This document shows, piece after piece, positions 54,297 to 62,578 of a stretch of 64,000 nt of DNA. The position numbers were made by a program, and so were the translations under genes. The notes under the pieces are model-generated. The model was not told the DNA's origin and made no database searches. It was given only the letters and a program-made list of their open reading frames with translations. The DNA comes from Nocardia terrae (GTDB lineage Bacteria > Actinomycetota > Actinomycetes > Mycobacteriales > Mycobacteriaceae), in assembly GCF_009760405.1 (NCBI RefSeq), contig NZ_WRPP01000003.1, positions 868,001-932,000 of the forward strand. Reading direction: 5' to 3'. The stretch's first letter is position 1. Each line of letters begins with the position of its first letter.

Positions 54297-54334
54297 ACTG
54301 CCGCCCGGGTTCGCACGAACACCCGGACGGCAGT
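54297..54334 (-). terminator. Terminator after lsr2
   Basis: ACTGCCG (54297-54303) and CGGCAGT (54328-54334), with inner CCGGGT/ACCCGG, form a long stem 23 bp beyond the lsr2 stop, followed on that strand by GGTTTATTC. A second small palindrome ATACGC-AAA-GCGTAT lies at 54273-54287. Confidence 0.75.
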
Positions 54335-54357
54335 CGAATCGGCGACTAGTCGGACAA

Positions 54358-54720
54358 CTAGTTCTTAGATGCGGCCTTGTTGTAAGCCTCGGTGATGTCA
54401 GCCGAGATACGACCCCGAGCGGACACCTTGTGGCCATTCCGGCGCGCCCATTCACGAATGGCCGCGCTTTGTTCGCGATCGATCGACACCCGGTTCTTCG
54501 GACCCGCGGCCGGAGCACCGGCCACCTTGGTACGACGCCGCCCGCTCACGCGCCGAGCGGCGGAAACCCAGGTCTCCAGACCTTCCCGAAGCTTGGCCGC
54601 GTTGTCGGTGGACAAGTCGATCTCGTAGGAGACGCCATCGATAGCGAACTCGATGGTCTCCTCCGCGATGGACTCACCGTCGACATCGTCGATCAAGCTA
54701 ACGGTGACCTTCTTTGCCAT
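54358..54720 (-). CDS. lsr2: Nucleoid-associated protein Lsr2
   Basis: The 120-residue protein is the actinobacterial H-NS analogue. The N-terminal dimerisation part starts MAKKVTVSLIDDVDGESI, and the C-terminal DNA-binding part has the minor-groove RGR hook at residues 102-104 (SARGRIS). It silences AT-rich foreign DNA. ATG 54720 is the conserved start; 12 codons upstream are not conserved. Located between clpC and lysS as in mycobacteria. Confidence 0.96.
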   Translation of the reverse strand: MAKKVTVSLIDDVDGESIAEETIEFAIDGVSYEIDLSTDNAAKLREGLETWVSAARRVSGRRRTKVAGAPAAGPKNRVSIDREQSAAIREWARRNGHKVSARGRISADITEAYNKAASKN

Positions 54721-54836
54721 GAGATGAACGTCCTCTCGAAATCGTGCGACCCGCATAGTCAGGCCGATTACCCGACGCCAGAATACCGCTAATTCCGATA
54801 GTCCCAGAACTAGCCCCGGAAATGCAATCCGGAGAA

Positions 54837-56402
54837 CTAACGGGCTGCCGGACGCACAATTGGAAAGAGTATCGTTTCCCGGATTCCCAGGCCAGTCAGG
54901 GCCATCAGCAAACGATCGATACCCATACCGGTTCCGGTTGTGGGGGGCATACCGTGCTCCATCGCGGCGAGGAAGTCCTCGTCCAGACGCATGGCCTCGT
55001 CATCGCCGGCCGCGGCCAAACGCGCTTGATCCATGAACCGTTCACGCTGGATGACCGGATCCACGAGTTCGGAATAGCCGGTGGCGAGTTCGAAGCCGCG
55101 CACGTACAGGTCCCACTTCTCGGTAACCCCGGGCTTGCTCCGATGCTGGCGCGTCAGCGGCGATGTCTCAACCGGGAAGTCCCGCACGAAAGTCGGCGCG
55201 TAGAGCTTGTCGCCGTAGACGTGCTCCCAGAGTTCCTCGACCAGTTTGCCGTGGCCATAGCCCTTGCCCTCGGGAATTTCCAGACCGACCCGATCGGCGA
55301 GTGCCAGCAATTCCTCGACCGTCGTTTCCGGCGTGACCTCGACACCGATCTGCTCGGACAGCGACGGGTACATCTCGACAGTCGCCCACTCGCCGGACAG
55401 GTCGTATTCGGTGCCGTCCGCAAGCGTCACCACCTGCGTTCCGTAGACCTCCTGTGCGACTTCCTGGATCAATTCCCGCATCATGGTCGCGGAATCATCG
55501 TAGGTGCCGTACGCCTCGTAGGTTTCCAACATTGCGAACTCGGGCGAATGGGTGGAGTCCGCGCCCTCGTTACGGAAGTTCCGGTTGATCTCGAAGACCT
55601 TCTCGATGCCGCCCACCACGCAACGCTTCAGGAACAGCTCCGGCGCGATGCGCAGGAACAGTTCCATATCGAGCGCGTTGGAGTGGGTGGCGAAGGGGCG
55701 GGCCGCCGCGCCGCCGTGGATGGTCTGCAGCATCGGGGTCTCGACCTCGAGGAATCCCCTGCGCTCCAAGGCGTTTCGCAGCGCGCGCACGGCGGCGACG
55801 CGGGTGCGGGCCATCTCGCGGGCCTCGGGCCGCACGATCAGGTCCACATAGCGCTGACGGACACGGGACTCCTCGTTCATCTCCTTGTGCGCGACCGGCA
55901 GCGGGCGCAGCGACTTCGCGGCCATCTCCCATGAATCGGCCATGACGCTCAATTCGCCCGAGCGCGAGGCGATCACCTCGCCGTGCACATAGACGAAGTC
56001 ACCGAGGTCCACATCGGCCTTCCAGGCCGCCAGCGACTCCGCGCCGACACCGTTGAGGCTGATCATCGCCTGCAGCTTGGTGCCGTCACCGTCCTGCAGG
56101 GTGGCGAAACACAGCTTTCCGGTATTGCGGACGAAAATGACGCGGGCCGCGATCCCGACCAGCTGACCGGTCTGGGTATCGGGGGCCAGATCCGGGTAAG
56201 CCTCGCGAATTTCAGCGAGGGTGTGGGTACGGTTCACCACCACCGGGTAAGCCTCACGGCCCTCGGCCAGCAACCGCTCGCGCTTCTCCCGGCGAATCCG
56301 CATCTGCTCGGGGACATCGTGCTCCACGACAGCCGCCGCGGCACGCTTTTGGCCAGCGGGAACAGTGGTGCTTGCGGGAGAAGAGGGGTTGGAGGCGCTC
56401 AC
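54837..56402 (-). CDS. lysS: Lysyl-tRNA synthetase (class II)
   Basis: The 521-residue enzyme has the OB anticodon domain (IFVRNTGKLCFATLQDGDG), class II motif 1 near LRNALERRGFLEVETP, motif 2 FEINRNFRNEGADSTHSPEF and motif 3 GTGMGIDRLLMALTG. GTG start, as for many genes here. It precedes lsr2 by about 116 bp and follows the rhodanese gene by 70 bp. Not the lysX fusion, since there is no membrane domain. Confidence 0.95.
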   Translation of the reverse strand: MSASNPSSPASTTVPAGQKRAAAAVVEHDVPEQMRIRREKRERLLAEGREAYPVVVNRTHTLAEIREAYPDLAPDTQTGQLVGIAARVIFVRNTGKLCFATLQDGDGTKLQAMISLNGVGAESLAAWKADVDLGDFVYVHGEVIASRSGELSVMADSWEMAAKSLRPLPVAHKEMNEESRVRQRYVDLIVRPEAREMARTRVAAVRALRNALERRGFLEVETPMLQTIHGGAAARPFATHSNALDMELFLRIAPELFLKRCVVGGIEKVFEINRNFRNEGADSTHSPEFAMLETYEAYGTYDDSATMMRELIQEVAQEVYGTQVVTLADGTEYDLSGEWATVEMYPSLSEQIGVEVTPETTVEELLALADRVGLEIPEGKGYGHGKLVEELWEHVYGDKLYAPTFVRDFPVETSPLTRQHRSKPGVTEKWDLYVRGFELATGYSELVDPVIQRERFMDQARLAAAGDDEAMRLDEDFLAAMEHGMPPTTGTGMGIDRLLMALTGLGIRETILFPIVRPAAR

Positions 56403-56472
56403 GGATCCTTAGCCTATCTTGCGGCGGAAATCGATTTGATCCGCCGCCCTTCGGCTACCCCGAGTCGGAGCT

Positions 56473-56904
56473 TTACAGCCAGGCGAGAGTCGCGACCTCT
56501 CGTTCGAAGTGCGGGGCGGAGGCCGCGACGGTCAGCAGGCCCGCCTTTTTCAGGGCCTGATATCCGCCCTCGAGGTCGGTGGCGCGACGCAGTCCCAGCT
56601 GCTGCAAGGAGGCCGCGGCCAGGCTCGAGGTGTAACCCTCCGAGCAGACGATGATCCATTCCACATCGTGGTGTTCGGCCATGGCCAGACGCGCGGAACT
56701 GGACGGATCCAAACGCCATTCCAGGACATTGCGTTCGATGACCAGCGCGCCCGGCAGGGTGCCCTCGCGCAGGCGCTGCGCCTGCGGGCGAATATCCACC
56801 AGAATCGCACCGCGCGCGATGGCCTGCGGCAATTCGATCGGGAGCACCCGGCGCAGCTGCTGCCGGGCGTGGGCGAGCATGCCGTCGATCGTCAAGTGGG
56901 TCAT
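56473..56904 (-). CDS. Rhodanese-like sulfurtransferase
   Basis: The 143-residue single-domain protein has AILVDIRPQAQRLREGTLPGA (rhodanese fold) and active-site C87 in IIVCSEGYTSSLAAASL, where the usual Arg after the loop is Ser. It probably moves sulfane sulfur. Its start overlaps the cysteine dioxygenase stop (ATGA), so the two are translated together, suggesting disposal of sulfur formed during cysteine breakdown. Confidence 0.9.
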   Translation of the reverse strand: MTHLTIDGMLAHARQQLRRVLPIELPQAIARGAILVDIRPQAQRLREGTLPGALVIERNVLEWRLDPSSSARLAMAEHHDVEWIIVCSEGYTSSLAAASLQQLGLRRATDLEGGYQALKKAGLLTVAASAPHFEREVATLAWL

Positions 56905-57506
56905 TCGAGTTCGCCTTCGGGCTGGTCGGTGAGGACGGAACGGGTGCGCCGCAGGGTGCCGTGGCCGGTGACCTCGTAATAGGACATGGCCGTCAGCGGC
57001 GGTGAATAAGCGTGGACGCTCAAGGTGGGATTCAGCGGGCCGGTGATTCCGGCTTCTGCGGCCGGGGCACGCACCACGTCGTGCACCCAGCCGAGCGGGA
57101 AGGAGGCCTGATCACCCGCGGTGAGGGTGCGGCGGCGCAGCTCCCGGCCGTTCCAGCGGTATTCCGAGAGCGCGCCGGAGAGCACGGTCAGCGCGCCCAG
57201 CGAGCCGGCGTGGTCGTGCAGCTCGGTGTATTTCCCCTCGACCCAGCTGATCAGCCAGATGTCCACCTCGTCATCGGCGACGAGCCTTGCCGCCCAGCGG
57301 TTTTCGGTGGGCCAGAGGCCGTCCTCGGGCAGCAGGTGGTCGTAGCGGCCCTCCAGCACGTCCTGGGCGCCCTCGTCGGTCAGGCGCAGCAGGTCGGCCG
57401 GGCGCAGCCGGGTGGGCAGGGCGGAGGCGGTGGCCCGCTCGGTGACCTCGGGCAGCAGGCGCGAGACCGGGGCGTCGACAGGTAGGGAAAAAACAGAGGA
57501 ACGCAT
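56901..57506 (-). CDS. Cysteine dioxygenase
   Basis: The 201-residue cupin has the iron triad H97, H99 (ELHDHAGS) and H142 (GWVHDVV), with Tyr167 in LSVHAYSPPLTAMSYYE. It oxidises cysteine to cysteine sulfinate. GGAG lies 8 nt upstream of ATG 57506. It is preceded by a leaderless Cys-codon reading frame and competing hairpins (57552-57616), and coupled to a rhodanese gene by a 4-bp overlap. It protects against excess cysteine. Confidence 0.93.
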   Translation of the reverse strand: MRSSVFSLPVDAPVSRLLPEVTERATASALPTRLRPADLLRLTDEGAQDVLEGRYDHLLPEDGLWPTENRWAARLVADDEVDIWLISWVEGKYTELHDHAGSLGALTVLSGALSEYRWNGRELRRRTLTAGDQASFPLGWVHDVVRAPAAEAGITGPLNPTLSVHAYSPPLTAMSYYEVTGHGTLRRTRSVLTDQPEGELE

Positions 57507-57551
57507 GAGCGAAACTCCAAGAAATGTGAAAGTGGTCGGGGGCTATACGAA

Positions 57552-57585
57552 GCCTCGACGACCGTCGAGGCGAATCAGCCTCGAC
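57552..57585 (-). promoter_or_regulatory. Three-arm attenuator in the cysteine dioxygenase leader
   Basis: Reading the reverse strand, arm 1 GTCGAGGC (57585-57578) overlaps the last codons of the leader frame, arm 2 GCCTCGAC (57571-57564) is its exact complement, and arm 3 GTCGAGGC (57559-57552) is identical to arm 1. Arm 2 can pair with arm 1 or arm 3 but not both. The position of a ribosome on the Cys codons would choose the fold, and so set transcription or access to the cysteine dioxygenase ribosome site. Confidence 0.65.
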
Positions 57586-57616
57586 AACACTCCTGGGTGC
57601 TCACGCGGGAATACAC
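57575..57616 (-). CDS. 13-codon leaderless leader peptide with tandem Cys codons
   Basis: GTG 57616 opens VYSRVSTQECCRG and stops at TGA 57577-57575. The two Cys codons (TGT TGT) lie just before the stop, over the first attenuator arm. A TAGGCT -10 ends 7 nt upstream of the GTG, so the message would begin at or beside the start codon. Short Cys-rich leaderless frames with this role are known upstream of sulfur genes in mycobacteria. No longer protein is plausible here. Confidence 0.68.
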   Translation of the reverse strand: MYSRVSTQECCRG

Positions 57617-57623
57617 GTCGGCG

Positions 57624-57651
57624 AGCCTAACAGAGGGACGCCGGGATTCAA
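57624..57651 (-). promoter_or_regulatory. Promoter of the cysteine dioxygenase operon
   Basis: TTGAAT (57651-57646) and TAGGCT (57629-57624) are spaced by 16 bp on the reverse strand. Transcription would start near 57616-57617, giving a leaderless GTG. This sets the pair apart from the coaX gene ending at 57700. Confidence 0.62.
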
Positions 57652-57699
57652 CAGGGCCTCCCGGCGACGACTGCATCACTTTTATTCCAGCCGGTCCGT

Positions 57700-58506
57700 T
57701 CAGGGCCGGGCGTCCGCGCGAGCCCGGCGCTGCTGATTGCGCTCGTAGACCAGGCGCAGACCGTCCAGAGTCAGATGCGGTTCGTGGTGCTCGATGGTCT
57801 CCGACTCCGGCACGATCAACGGCGCGGTGGCGCCGGTGGCCACCACCGCCACATCGTCGCCGGAAAACGCGTCGATATCGCGAATACGGTCGATCAGGCC
57901 GTCCACCAGGCCCGCGAAACCGAAAATAGCGCCCGACTGCAGACATTCCATGCTGTTCTTGCCCACCACCGAACGCGGGCGGGTCAGCTCGGCCCGACGC
58001 AGCGCGCTGCGCGCGATCAGCGCCTCCGTTGAAATCTCCACGCCCGGAGCGATACTGCCGCCCAGGAATTCACCCTTGGCCGACACCAGATCCACACAGA
58101 TCGCGGTGCCGAAATCCACCACGATGGCCGGTGACTGGAAACGGTGATACGCCGCAAGACAATTCACGATGCGGTCGGCGCCGACTTCCTTGGGGTTGTC
58201 CACCAGCAGCGGAATACCGGTGCGCACACCGGGTTCCACCAGCACGTGCGGGACATGGCCCCAATAGCGCGACAGCATCTCGCGTAGCTCGCGCAGCACC
58301 GGCGGCACCGTGGACAGCGCCGAGACGCCCACCACCTGCTCGGCGTCCGCGCCGATCAGGCCGCGCACCTGCAACGCGAACTCGTCGGCGGTCAGCAGTG
58401 GATTGGTGTGCGTCCGCCACTGCCGCACCAGCTTCGCGTGGTCCCCGCTTCCGGAGAACAGGCCAAGCTCGATGCTGGTGTTGCGGACATCGATACAGAG
58501 CAGCAT
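57700..58506 (-). CDS. coaX: Type III pantothenate kinase
   Basis: The 268-residue ASKHA-fold kinase phosphorylates pantothenate, the first CoA step. Features are LLCIDVRNTSIELGLF (phosphate loop), ADRIVNCLAAYHRF, VVDFGTAICVDLVS and GGSIAPGVEISTEAL. Its order after panC-panD repeats the mycobacterial arrangement. Gaps of 13 bp from panD indicate one operon. Confidence 0.94.
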   Translation of the reverse strand: MLLCIDVRNTSIELGLFSGSGDHAKLVRQWRTHTNPLLTADEFALQVRGLIGADAEQVVGVSALSTVPPVLRELREMLSRYWGHVPHVLVEPGVRTGIPLLVDNPKEVGADRIVNCLAAYHRFQSPAIVVDFGTAICVDLVSAKGEFLGGSIAPGVEISTEALIARSALRRAELTRPRSVVGKNSMECLQSGAIFGFAGLVDGLIDRIRDIDAFSGDDVAVVATGATAPLIVPESETIEHHEPHLTLDGLRLVYERNQQRRARADARP

Positions 58507-58519
58507 CCCCGCCCGCCGC

Positions 58520-58939
58520 TCAGGCCATGGTGAGCGAGCGCGGGGAGATCAGGTCCGACCCCTCCGGGGCGTGCGCCGGATCGGTGCCGAGCTCGATCGG
58601 GCGATTGCGCTCGTCGACGAAGACCACGTGCGGGGCATAGTCCTTCAGCTCCGCGGCATCCAGCATGCCGTAGGCGATGAGGATGACCAGGTCGCCCGGA
58701 TGCACGAGATGCGCTGCGGCGCCGTTGATTCCGATCACGCCGGAACCGCGCTCGCCCGCGATCACGTAGGTCTCGAGGCGGGCCCCGTTGGTGATGTCCA
58801 CGATCGAGACCTTCTCGCCCTCGAGCAGGTCGGCGGCGTCCAGCAGATCCTGGTCCACCGTCACCGAGCCCACGTAGTGCAGATCGGCGTGAGTCACCGT
58901 GGCGCGGTGGATCTTCGACGTCATCATGGTGCGCAACAT
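58520..58939 (-). CDS. panD: Aspartate 1-decarboxylase proenzyme
   Basis: The 139-residue protein self-cleaves at G24-S25 (HYVGSVTVD), giving the pyruvoyl cofactor on the larger subunit, and makes beta-alanine for pantothenate. SKIHRATVTHADL and VIAGERGSGVIGINGAAAHLV are conserved. Placed between panC and coaX with 13-bp gaps. Confidence 0.96.
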   Translation of the reverse strand: MLRTMMTSKIHRATVTHADLHYVGSVTVDQDLLDAADLLEGEKVSIVDITNGARLETYVIAGERGSGVIGINGAAAHLVHPGDLVILIAYGMLDAAELKDYAPHVVFVDERNRPIELGTDPAHAPEGSDLISPRSLTMA

Positions 58940-58952
58940 CGTCGTCGCCCTC

Positions 58953-59879
58953 CTAGAGAGATGCCTGGGCAGGCTGGTCGGGAACGGTGGGCAGGCCGTC
59001 GAGGGGCTTGCCGATGGAGACGGGCATATTGTCGATCAGGCGGGTGGTGCCGACCCGGGCCGCGACCAGCAGGCGGGCATTGCCGCTGGGCCACTGGTCG
59101 GAGAAGTCGGAACCGCGCAGGGCCAGATAGTCGACCTTGATGTCGGGGGCCAGATCCAGAATCGCCCGAGCTGTCTCGAGCACGGCCTCCGGACCCCGGC
59201 CCGCGGCGTGCCGACCGGCCAGCAGCGCGGCCGACAGGGTGGTGGCCAGCTCGCGCTCCTCGGCGCTCAGGTACCGGTTGCGGGAGGACAGGGCCAAGCC
59301 GTCCGCCTCGCGGACGGTGGCCGCTGGCACGATCTTCACGTCCATGTTCAGGTCGACGACCATCTGCCGGATCAGAGCCAGCTGCTGGTAATCCTTTTCG
59401 CCGAAGAACGCCTCGTGCGGCTGGCAGACGTTGAACAGCTTCGAGACCACGGTCAGCACGCCGGAGAAATGGCCCGGCCGGGTCGCGCCCTCGAGGATGT
59501 CGCCGAACGGACCGGCCTGCACGGTGGTGCGCGGGCCGAACGGGTACATGTCCTTGGCGCTCGGCGCGAACACCAGCTCGACGCCCTCACCGCGCAGCAG
59601 CTCGACATCGGCGTCCAGGGTGCGCGGGTACTTGTCGAGATCCTCGTTCGCGCCGAACTGCAGCGGGTTCACGAAGATCGACACGATGACCGTGGTGTTG
59701 GTCAGCTTCGCCAGCCGCACCAGCTCCAGGTGGCCCTCGTGCAGCGCACCCATGGTCGGCACCAGCGCGACCCGGCGGCCGACCGACTTCAGGGCCTTGA
59801 CGACCTTGGTCATGACGGCCGGATCGTGGTGCACGGTCAGTTCGCCGCGCTTGTACGAGCCGATCAGCTTGGGGTCCAT
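58953..59879 (-). CDS. panC: Pantothenate synthetase
   Basis: The 308-residue ligase joins pantoate and beta-alanine with ATP. It has VPTMGALHEGHLELVR (HIGH-like), FVNPLQFGANEDLDKYPR, FGEKDYQQLALIRQMV and ALSSRNRYLSAEER (KMSKS-like). It starts 5 bp after the preceding DUF2520-type gene and is 13 bp before panD. Confidence 0.96.
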   Translation of the reverse strand: MDPKLIGSYKRGELTVHHDPAVMTKVVKALKSVGRRVALVPTMGALHEGHLELVRLAKLTNTTVIVSIFVNPLQFGANEDLDKYPRTLDADVELLRGEGVELVFAPSAKDMYPFGPRTTVQAGPFGDILEGATRPGHFSGVLTVVSKLFNVCQPHEAFFGEKDYQQLALIRQMVVDLNMDVKIVPAATVREADGLALSSRNRYLSAEERELATTLSAALLAGRHAAGRGPEAVLETARAILDLAPDIKVDYLALRGSDFSDQWPSGNARLLVAARVGTTRLIDNMPVSIGKPLDGLPTVPDQPAQASL

Positions 59880-59884
59880 GGGCG

Positions 59885-60886
59885 TCAGAGTCCTTTCTCC
59901 GGCCCATCGGGGCCTTCCGTGGTTACGCTTCGCTGCCTCCTCCAGGCCTGACCGCCGGGCCGGGGTCCTTCCAGCAGATCGATCAGGTCGGGATTGGTCT
60001 GGGCACGCTCGGCCGAACGCAGCGACTGGGCGCGATACCCGGCGGCCAGACGGGGATTCAGGGCCTCGAGCGCATTCAGGTGCGCGGCCACCGCGGCCAC
60101 GTCACCGCGGGCCACCGGACCGGTCAGCGCGGCCGGGCCGCGGCGCAGCGCGTTGTCGAGCGCGGCCGAGGCCAGCGGTGCGAGCATGCGCTCGGCCAGC
60201 CCGTTCGGCTGCTCGTCGATGGCCTGCTGGCCCAGCAGGCCCGGACCCGAGAGCGCGGCGCGCAGGGCCTCGACGGCATCCACGATCAAGGTCACCAGAT
60301 GGTTGCTGCCGTGCGCGAGGGCGGCGTGATAGAGGGTCCGGTTCTCCTCCGAGACCCGCACCGGCTCGCCGCCCATCTCGATCACCAGCGACTGCGCGAT
60401 GGCGTAGCCGATGTCGTCGGCGGCGGTGACGCCGAAGCAGGCATTGGCCAGCCGCGCGACGTCCTCGTCGTGGCCGGTGAAGGTCATGGCCGGGTGGATG
60501 GCCAGCGGCAGCGCGCCCAGCGCGGTGAGCGGCGCGAGGATTCCCACACCGTTCGCGCCCGAGGTGTGCGCCACGATGGTGCCCGGGCGGACCGCGTTCG
60601 CCGCCGCCAAACCGGCCACCAGAGCGGCCAATTCGCTGTCCGGCACGGCCAGGATCAGCAGTTCGCTGCGGGCGGCCACGTCCTCGGCGGGCAGGACCTG
60701 GGAATCCGGCAGGCGCGTGGCGGCACGGCGCAGCGAGGCATCCGAAATCGCGGATACCCCGAATACGACATGACCGGCACGCTCGAGTGCCGCGCCCAGC
60801 GCGGATCCGACGCGTCCCGCCGAGACGATTCCCACCGTCAGTCGTGCGGGCGCAGGATCACTCCAGACATCCTTGTCCGAGGTCAC
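59885..60886 (-). CDS. Rossmann-fold/DUF2520 protein, possible PanG-type ketopantoate reductase
   Basis: The 333-residue protein has an N-terminal Rossmann fold with GIVSAGRVGSALGAALERAG and a DUF2520 C-terminal domain (ALAHGSNHLVTLIVDAVEAL). Members of this group (PanG) reduce ketopantoate to pantoate in some bacteria. Directly before panC it would supply pantoate, but the role in this organism is unproven. It corresponds to Rv3603c in M. tuberculosis. Confidence 0.82.
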   Translation of the reverse strand: MTSDKDVWSDPAPARLTVGIVSAGRVGSALGAALERAGHVVFGVSAISDASLRRAATRLPDSQVLPAEDVAARSELLILAVPDSELAALVAGLAAANAVRPGTIVAHTSGANGVGILAPLTALGALPLAIHPAMTFTGHDEDVARLANACFGVTAADDIGYAIAQSLVIEMGGEPVRVSEENRTLYHAALAHGSNHLVTLIVDAVEALRAALSGPGLLGQQAIDEQPNGLAERMLAPLASAALDNALRRGPAALTGPVARGDVAAVAAHLNALEALNPRLAAGYRAQSLRSAERAQTNPDLIDLLEGPRPGGQAWRRQRSVTTEGPDGPEKGL

Positions 60887-61008
60887 TTTGTCCTCTCGAA
60901 AGTCGTTCCAGTCCCGCCTTGCGGGTACCGGACGTTACTCGGCGAGGATATCGCCGCCCATTCGCCGGAGCCACTGTATGTGGGATAGGCAACTCCGGCG
61001 GACGGGCG

Positions 61009-62025
61009 CTAGTTCGCGTTCTCGGATTTCAGGTTCGCCATGATCTCGGCGACCGAGAGCCGGTGGGTGCCCTGCGGGTCGGGGTCGTCACCACGGCGAC
61101 GGCGACGGGCGGTGGCACGGCCGACCGGGGCGATCGGGGCCGGATCGGGAGCCAGGCGCGGGAGGGGGGCGTTGCCGTCGACCTTGTCGTCGACCTTCTT
61201 GGCGTCGCCCTTGTCGCCGAGATTGGTGAGGGAGTCCGCGGGCCGGGAGTCGTTGGCCGGCTCCGGCTTCGGGGTCTCGGTGGCCGAATTCGCTTCGGCG
61301 GCTTCGGCGGCGAGCCCGGCCTCATAGTCGGCGCGCATGGCGTCGGTGATGACCGAGGTCTCGGCGGTGACCGGGTCGTCGAAGGGGGTCGCGAAGGCGG
61401 GCGCCTCCGGGTGGGCCGGGTCGACCTTGGGGGACATGCGGGCGCGCGGGTCCTCGTCGTCCTCGGGCTGATCGGGCGACGACCACGGGTCCCACGGATC
61501 GGCATCCGGCCAGCTATCATTCGCCGCTTCGGCGGTCGGCTCGGCGTCCCGGCCCGGAAGTTCTTGGACACGAACGGCATCCGCACGCAGGGCCGGGCGT
61601 TCGAAGGGCAGGTCGCCGTCGAAGAGACGCTGCAGGCTCTCGCGCAGGACGGTGAGTTCGGCACGCAGCGCGGCCATCTCGGTGGCGTCGGCGCCCACCT
61701 CGTGGCGGACCCGGGTCTCCACGCCGAGTTCGTACTCGCGGCGGGCAGCAACCTCGCGCTCGAGCTGGAGTTGGTAGACCTTCTGGAGGTCACCCACTTT
61801 CGCCTTGTCGATGGCCGCCTCCCTGCGATAACGCGTGGCCGCCAGGGCGCCGATGGCGGCCGCCCACAGGGCCGCGACCAAGCCGACACGGATCAGATGG
61901 AGGTTGTCGCTGAAGACCAGGAAAACACTGGCAACCAGTCCGAGGAGAAGCAGAAAGCCGGTGAACAACTTTCCCGCGTCCTCCCGCCTCCGACGGGAAG
62001 CACTGCTACGGGAGGGTGAAACCAT
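61009..62025 (-). CDS. DUF6779-type membrane protein (Rv3604c-like)
   Basis: The 338-residue protein has two N-terminal membrane helices (about 22-40 and 47-63), a coiled coil (KAKVGDLQKVYQLQLEREVAAR), a long acidic disordered stretch (PDADPWDPWSSPDQPEDDEDP), and a basic C-terminus ending LSVAEIMANLKSENAN. Function unknown. It sits between folK-DUF3180 and panC in the mycobacterial order. Confidence 0.82.
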   Translation of the reverse strand: MVSPSRSSASRRRREDAGKLFTGFLLLLGLVASVFLVFSDNLHLIRVGLVAALWAAAIGALAATRYRREAAIDKAKVGDLQKVYQLQLEREVAARREYELGVETRVRHEVGADATEMAALRAELTVLRESLQRLFDGDLPFERPALRADAVRVQELPGRDAEPTAEAANDSWPDADPWDPWSSPDQPEDDEDPRARMSPKVDPAHPEAPAFATPFDDPVTAETSVITDAMRADYEAGLAAEAAEANSATETPKPEPANDSRPADSLTNLGDKGDAKKVDDKVDGNAPLPRLAPDPAPIAPVGRATARRRRRGDDPDPQGTHRLSVAEIMANLKSENAN

Positions 62026-62094
62026 GTCCGCCAGCGTAGCTTGATCTTCCGACCAGGACCCCCACCTTGGCGATCATCATCACCAAAGCGTTAG

Positions 62095-62562
62095 CTAAGA
62101 AGTAGCTGCCTCATCGGGCGGATCGATGGGAGCACGGCAGCAATACTCCAGCCACAAGGCCGCGGCCACCAGCGCCACACCACCGACCAGACCCACCACC
62201 GCGCCCGGCGTATCCGACGACGCCGCACGCAGATCCGAATGCGTGAGCAGCCACACCAGGAAGCCCACCCAGATACCGCCCACCAGCGAGCCCACCTGCG
62301 CCGACGCCTTGGCCAGCGCGACCGCCCGGGCCGCCGTGATCGGATGCAGCTGCCCGGAACCCGGGCCGATCCCGTGATTGTCCTTGCGCTGCCGAATCAC
62401 GAAGGCCAGCACCGCCTCCAGCAGCGCCACCGGCAGCAGCGAGGCGCCCGAGAACACCGAGATCGGCGGGAACGACGAATACGCCATATTGGTGGCGACC
62501 CAGGCCACGATCGCGGCCAGCAGGACATTCGCACACAGGTCGAGAACGCGGGTCGGCTTCAC
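62095..62562 (-). CDS. DUF3180 membrane protein (Rv3605c-like)
   Basis: The 155-residue protein has about four membrane helices, with the family start VKPTRVLDLCANVLLAAIVAW. GTG 62562 has GGAGC 8 nt upstream and is 16 bp from the folK stop. Unknown function but always located with folate genes in this group. Confidence 0.85.
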   Translation of the reverse strand: MKPTRVLDLCANVLLAAIVAWVATNMAYSSFPPISVFSGASLLPVALLEAVLAFVIRQRKDNHGIGPGSGQLHPITAARAVALAKASAQVGSLVGGIWVGFLVWLLTHSDLRAASSDTPGAVVGLVGGVALVAAALWLEYCCRAPIDPPDEAATS

Positions 62563-62578
62563 CGCATCAGCTCCGGCA

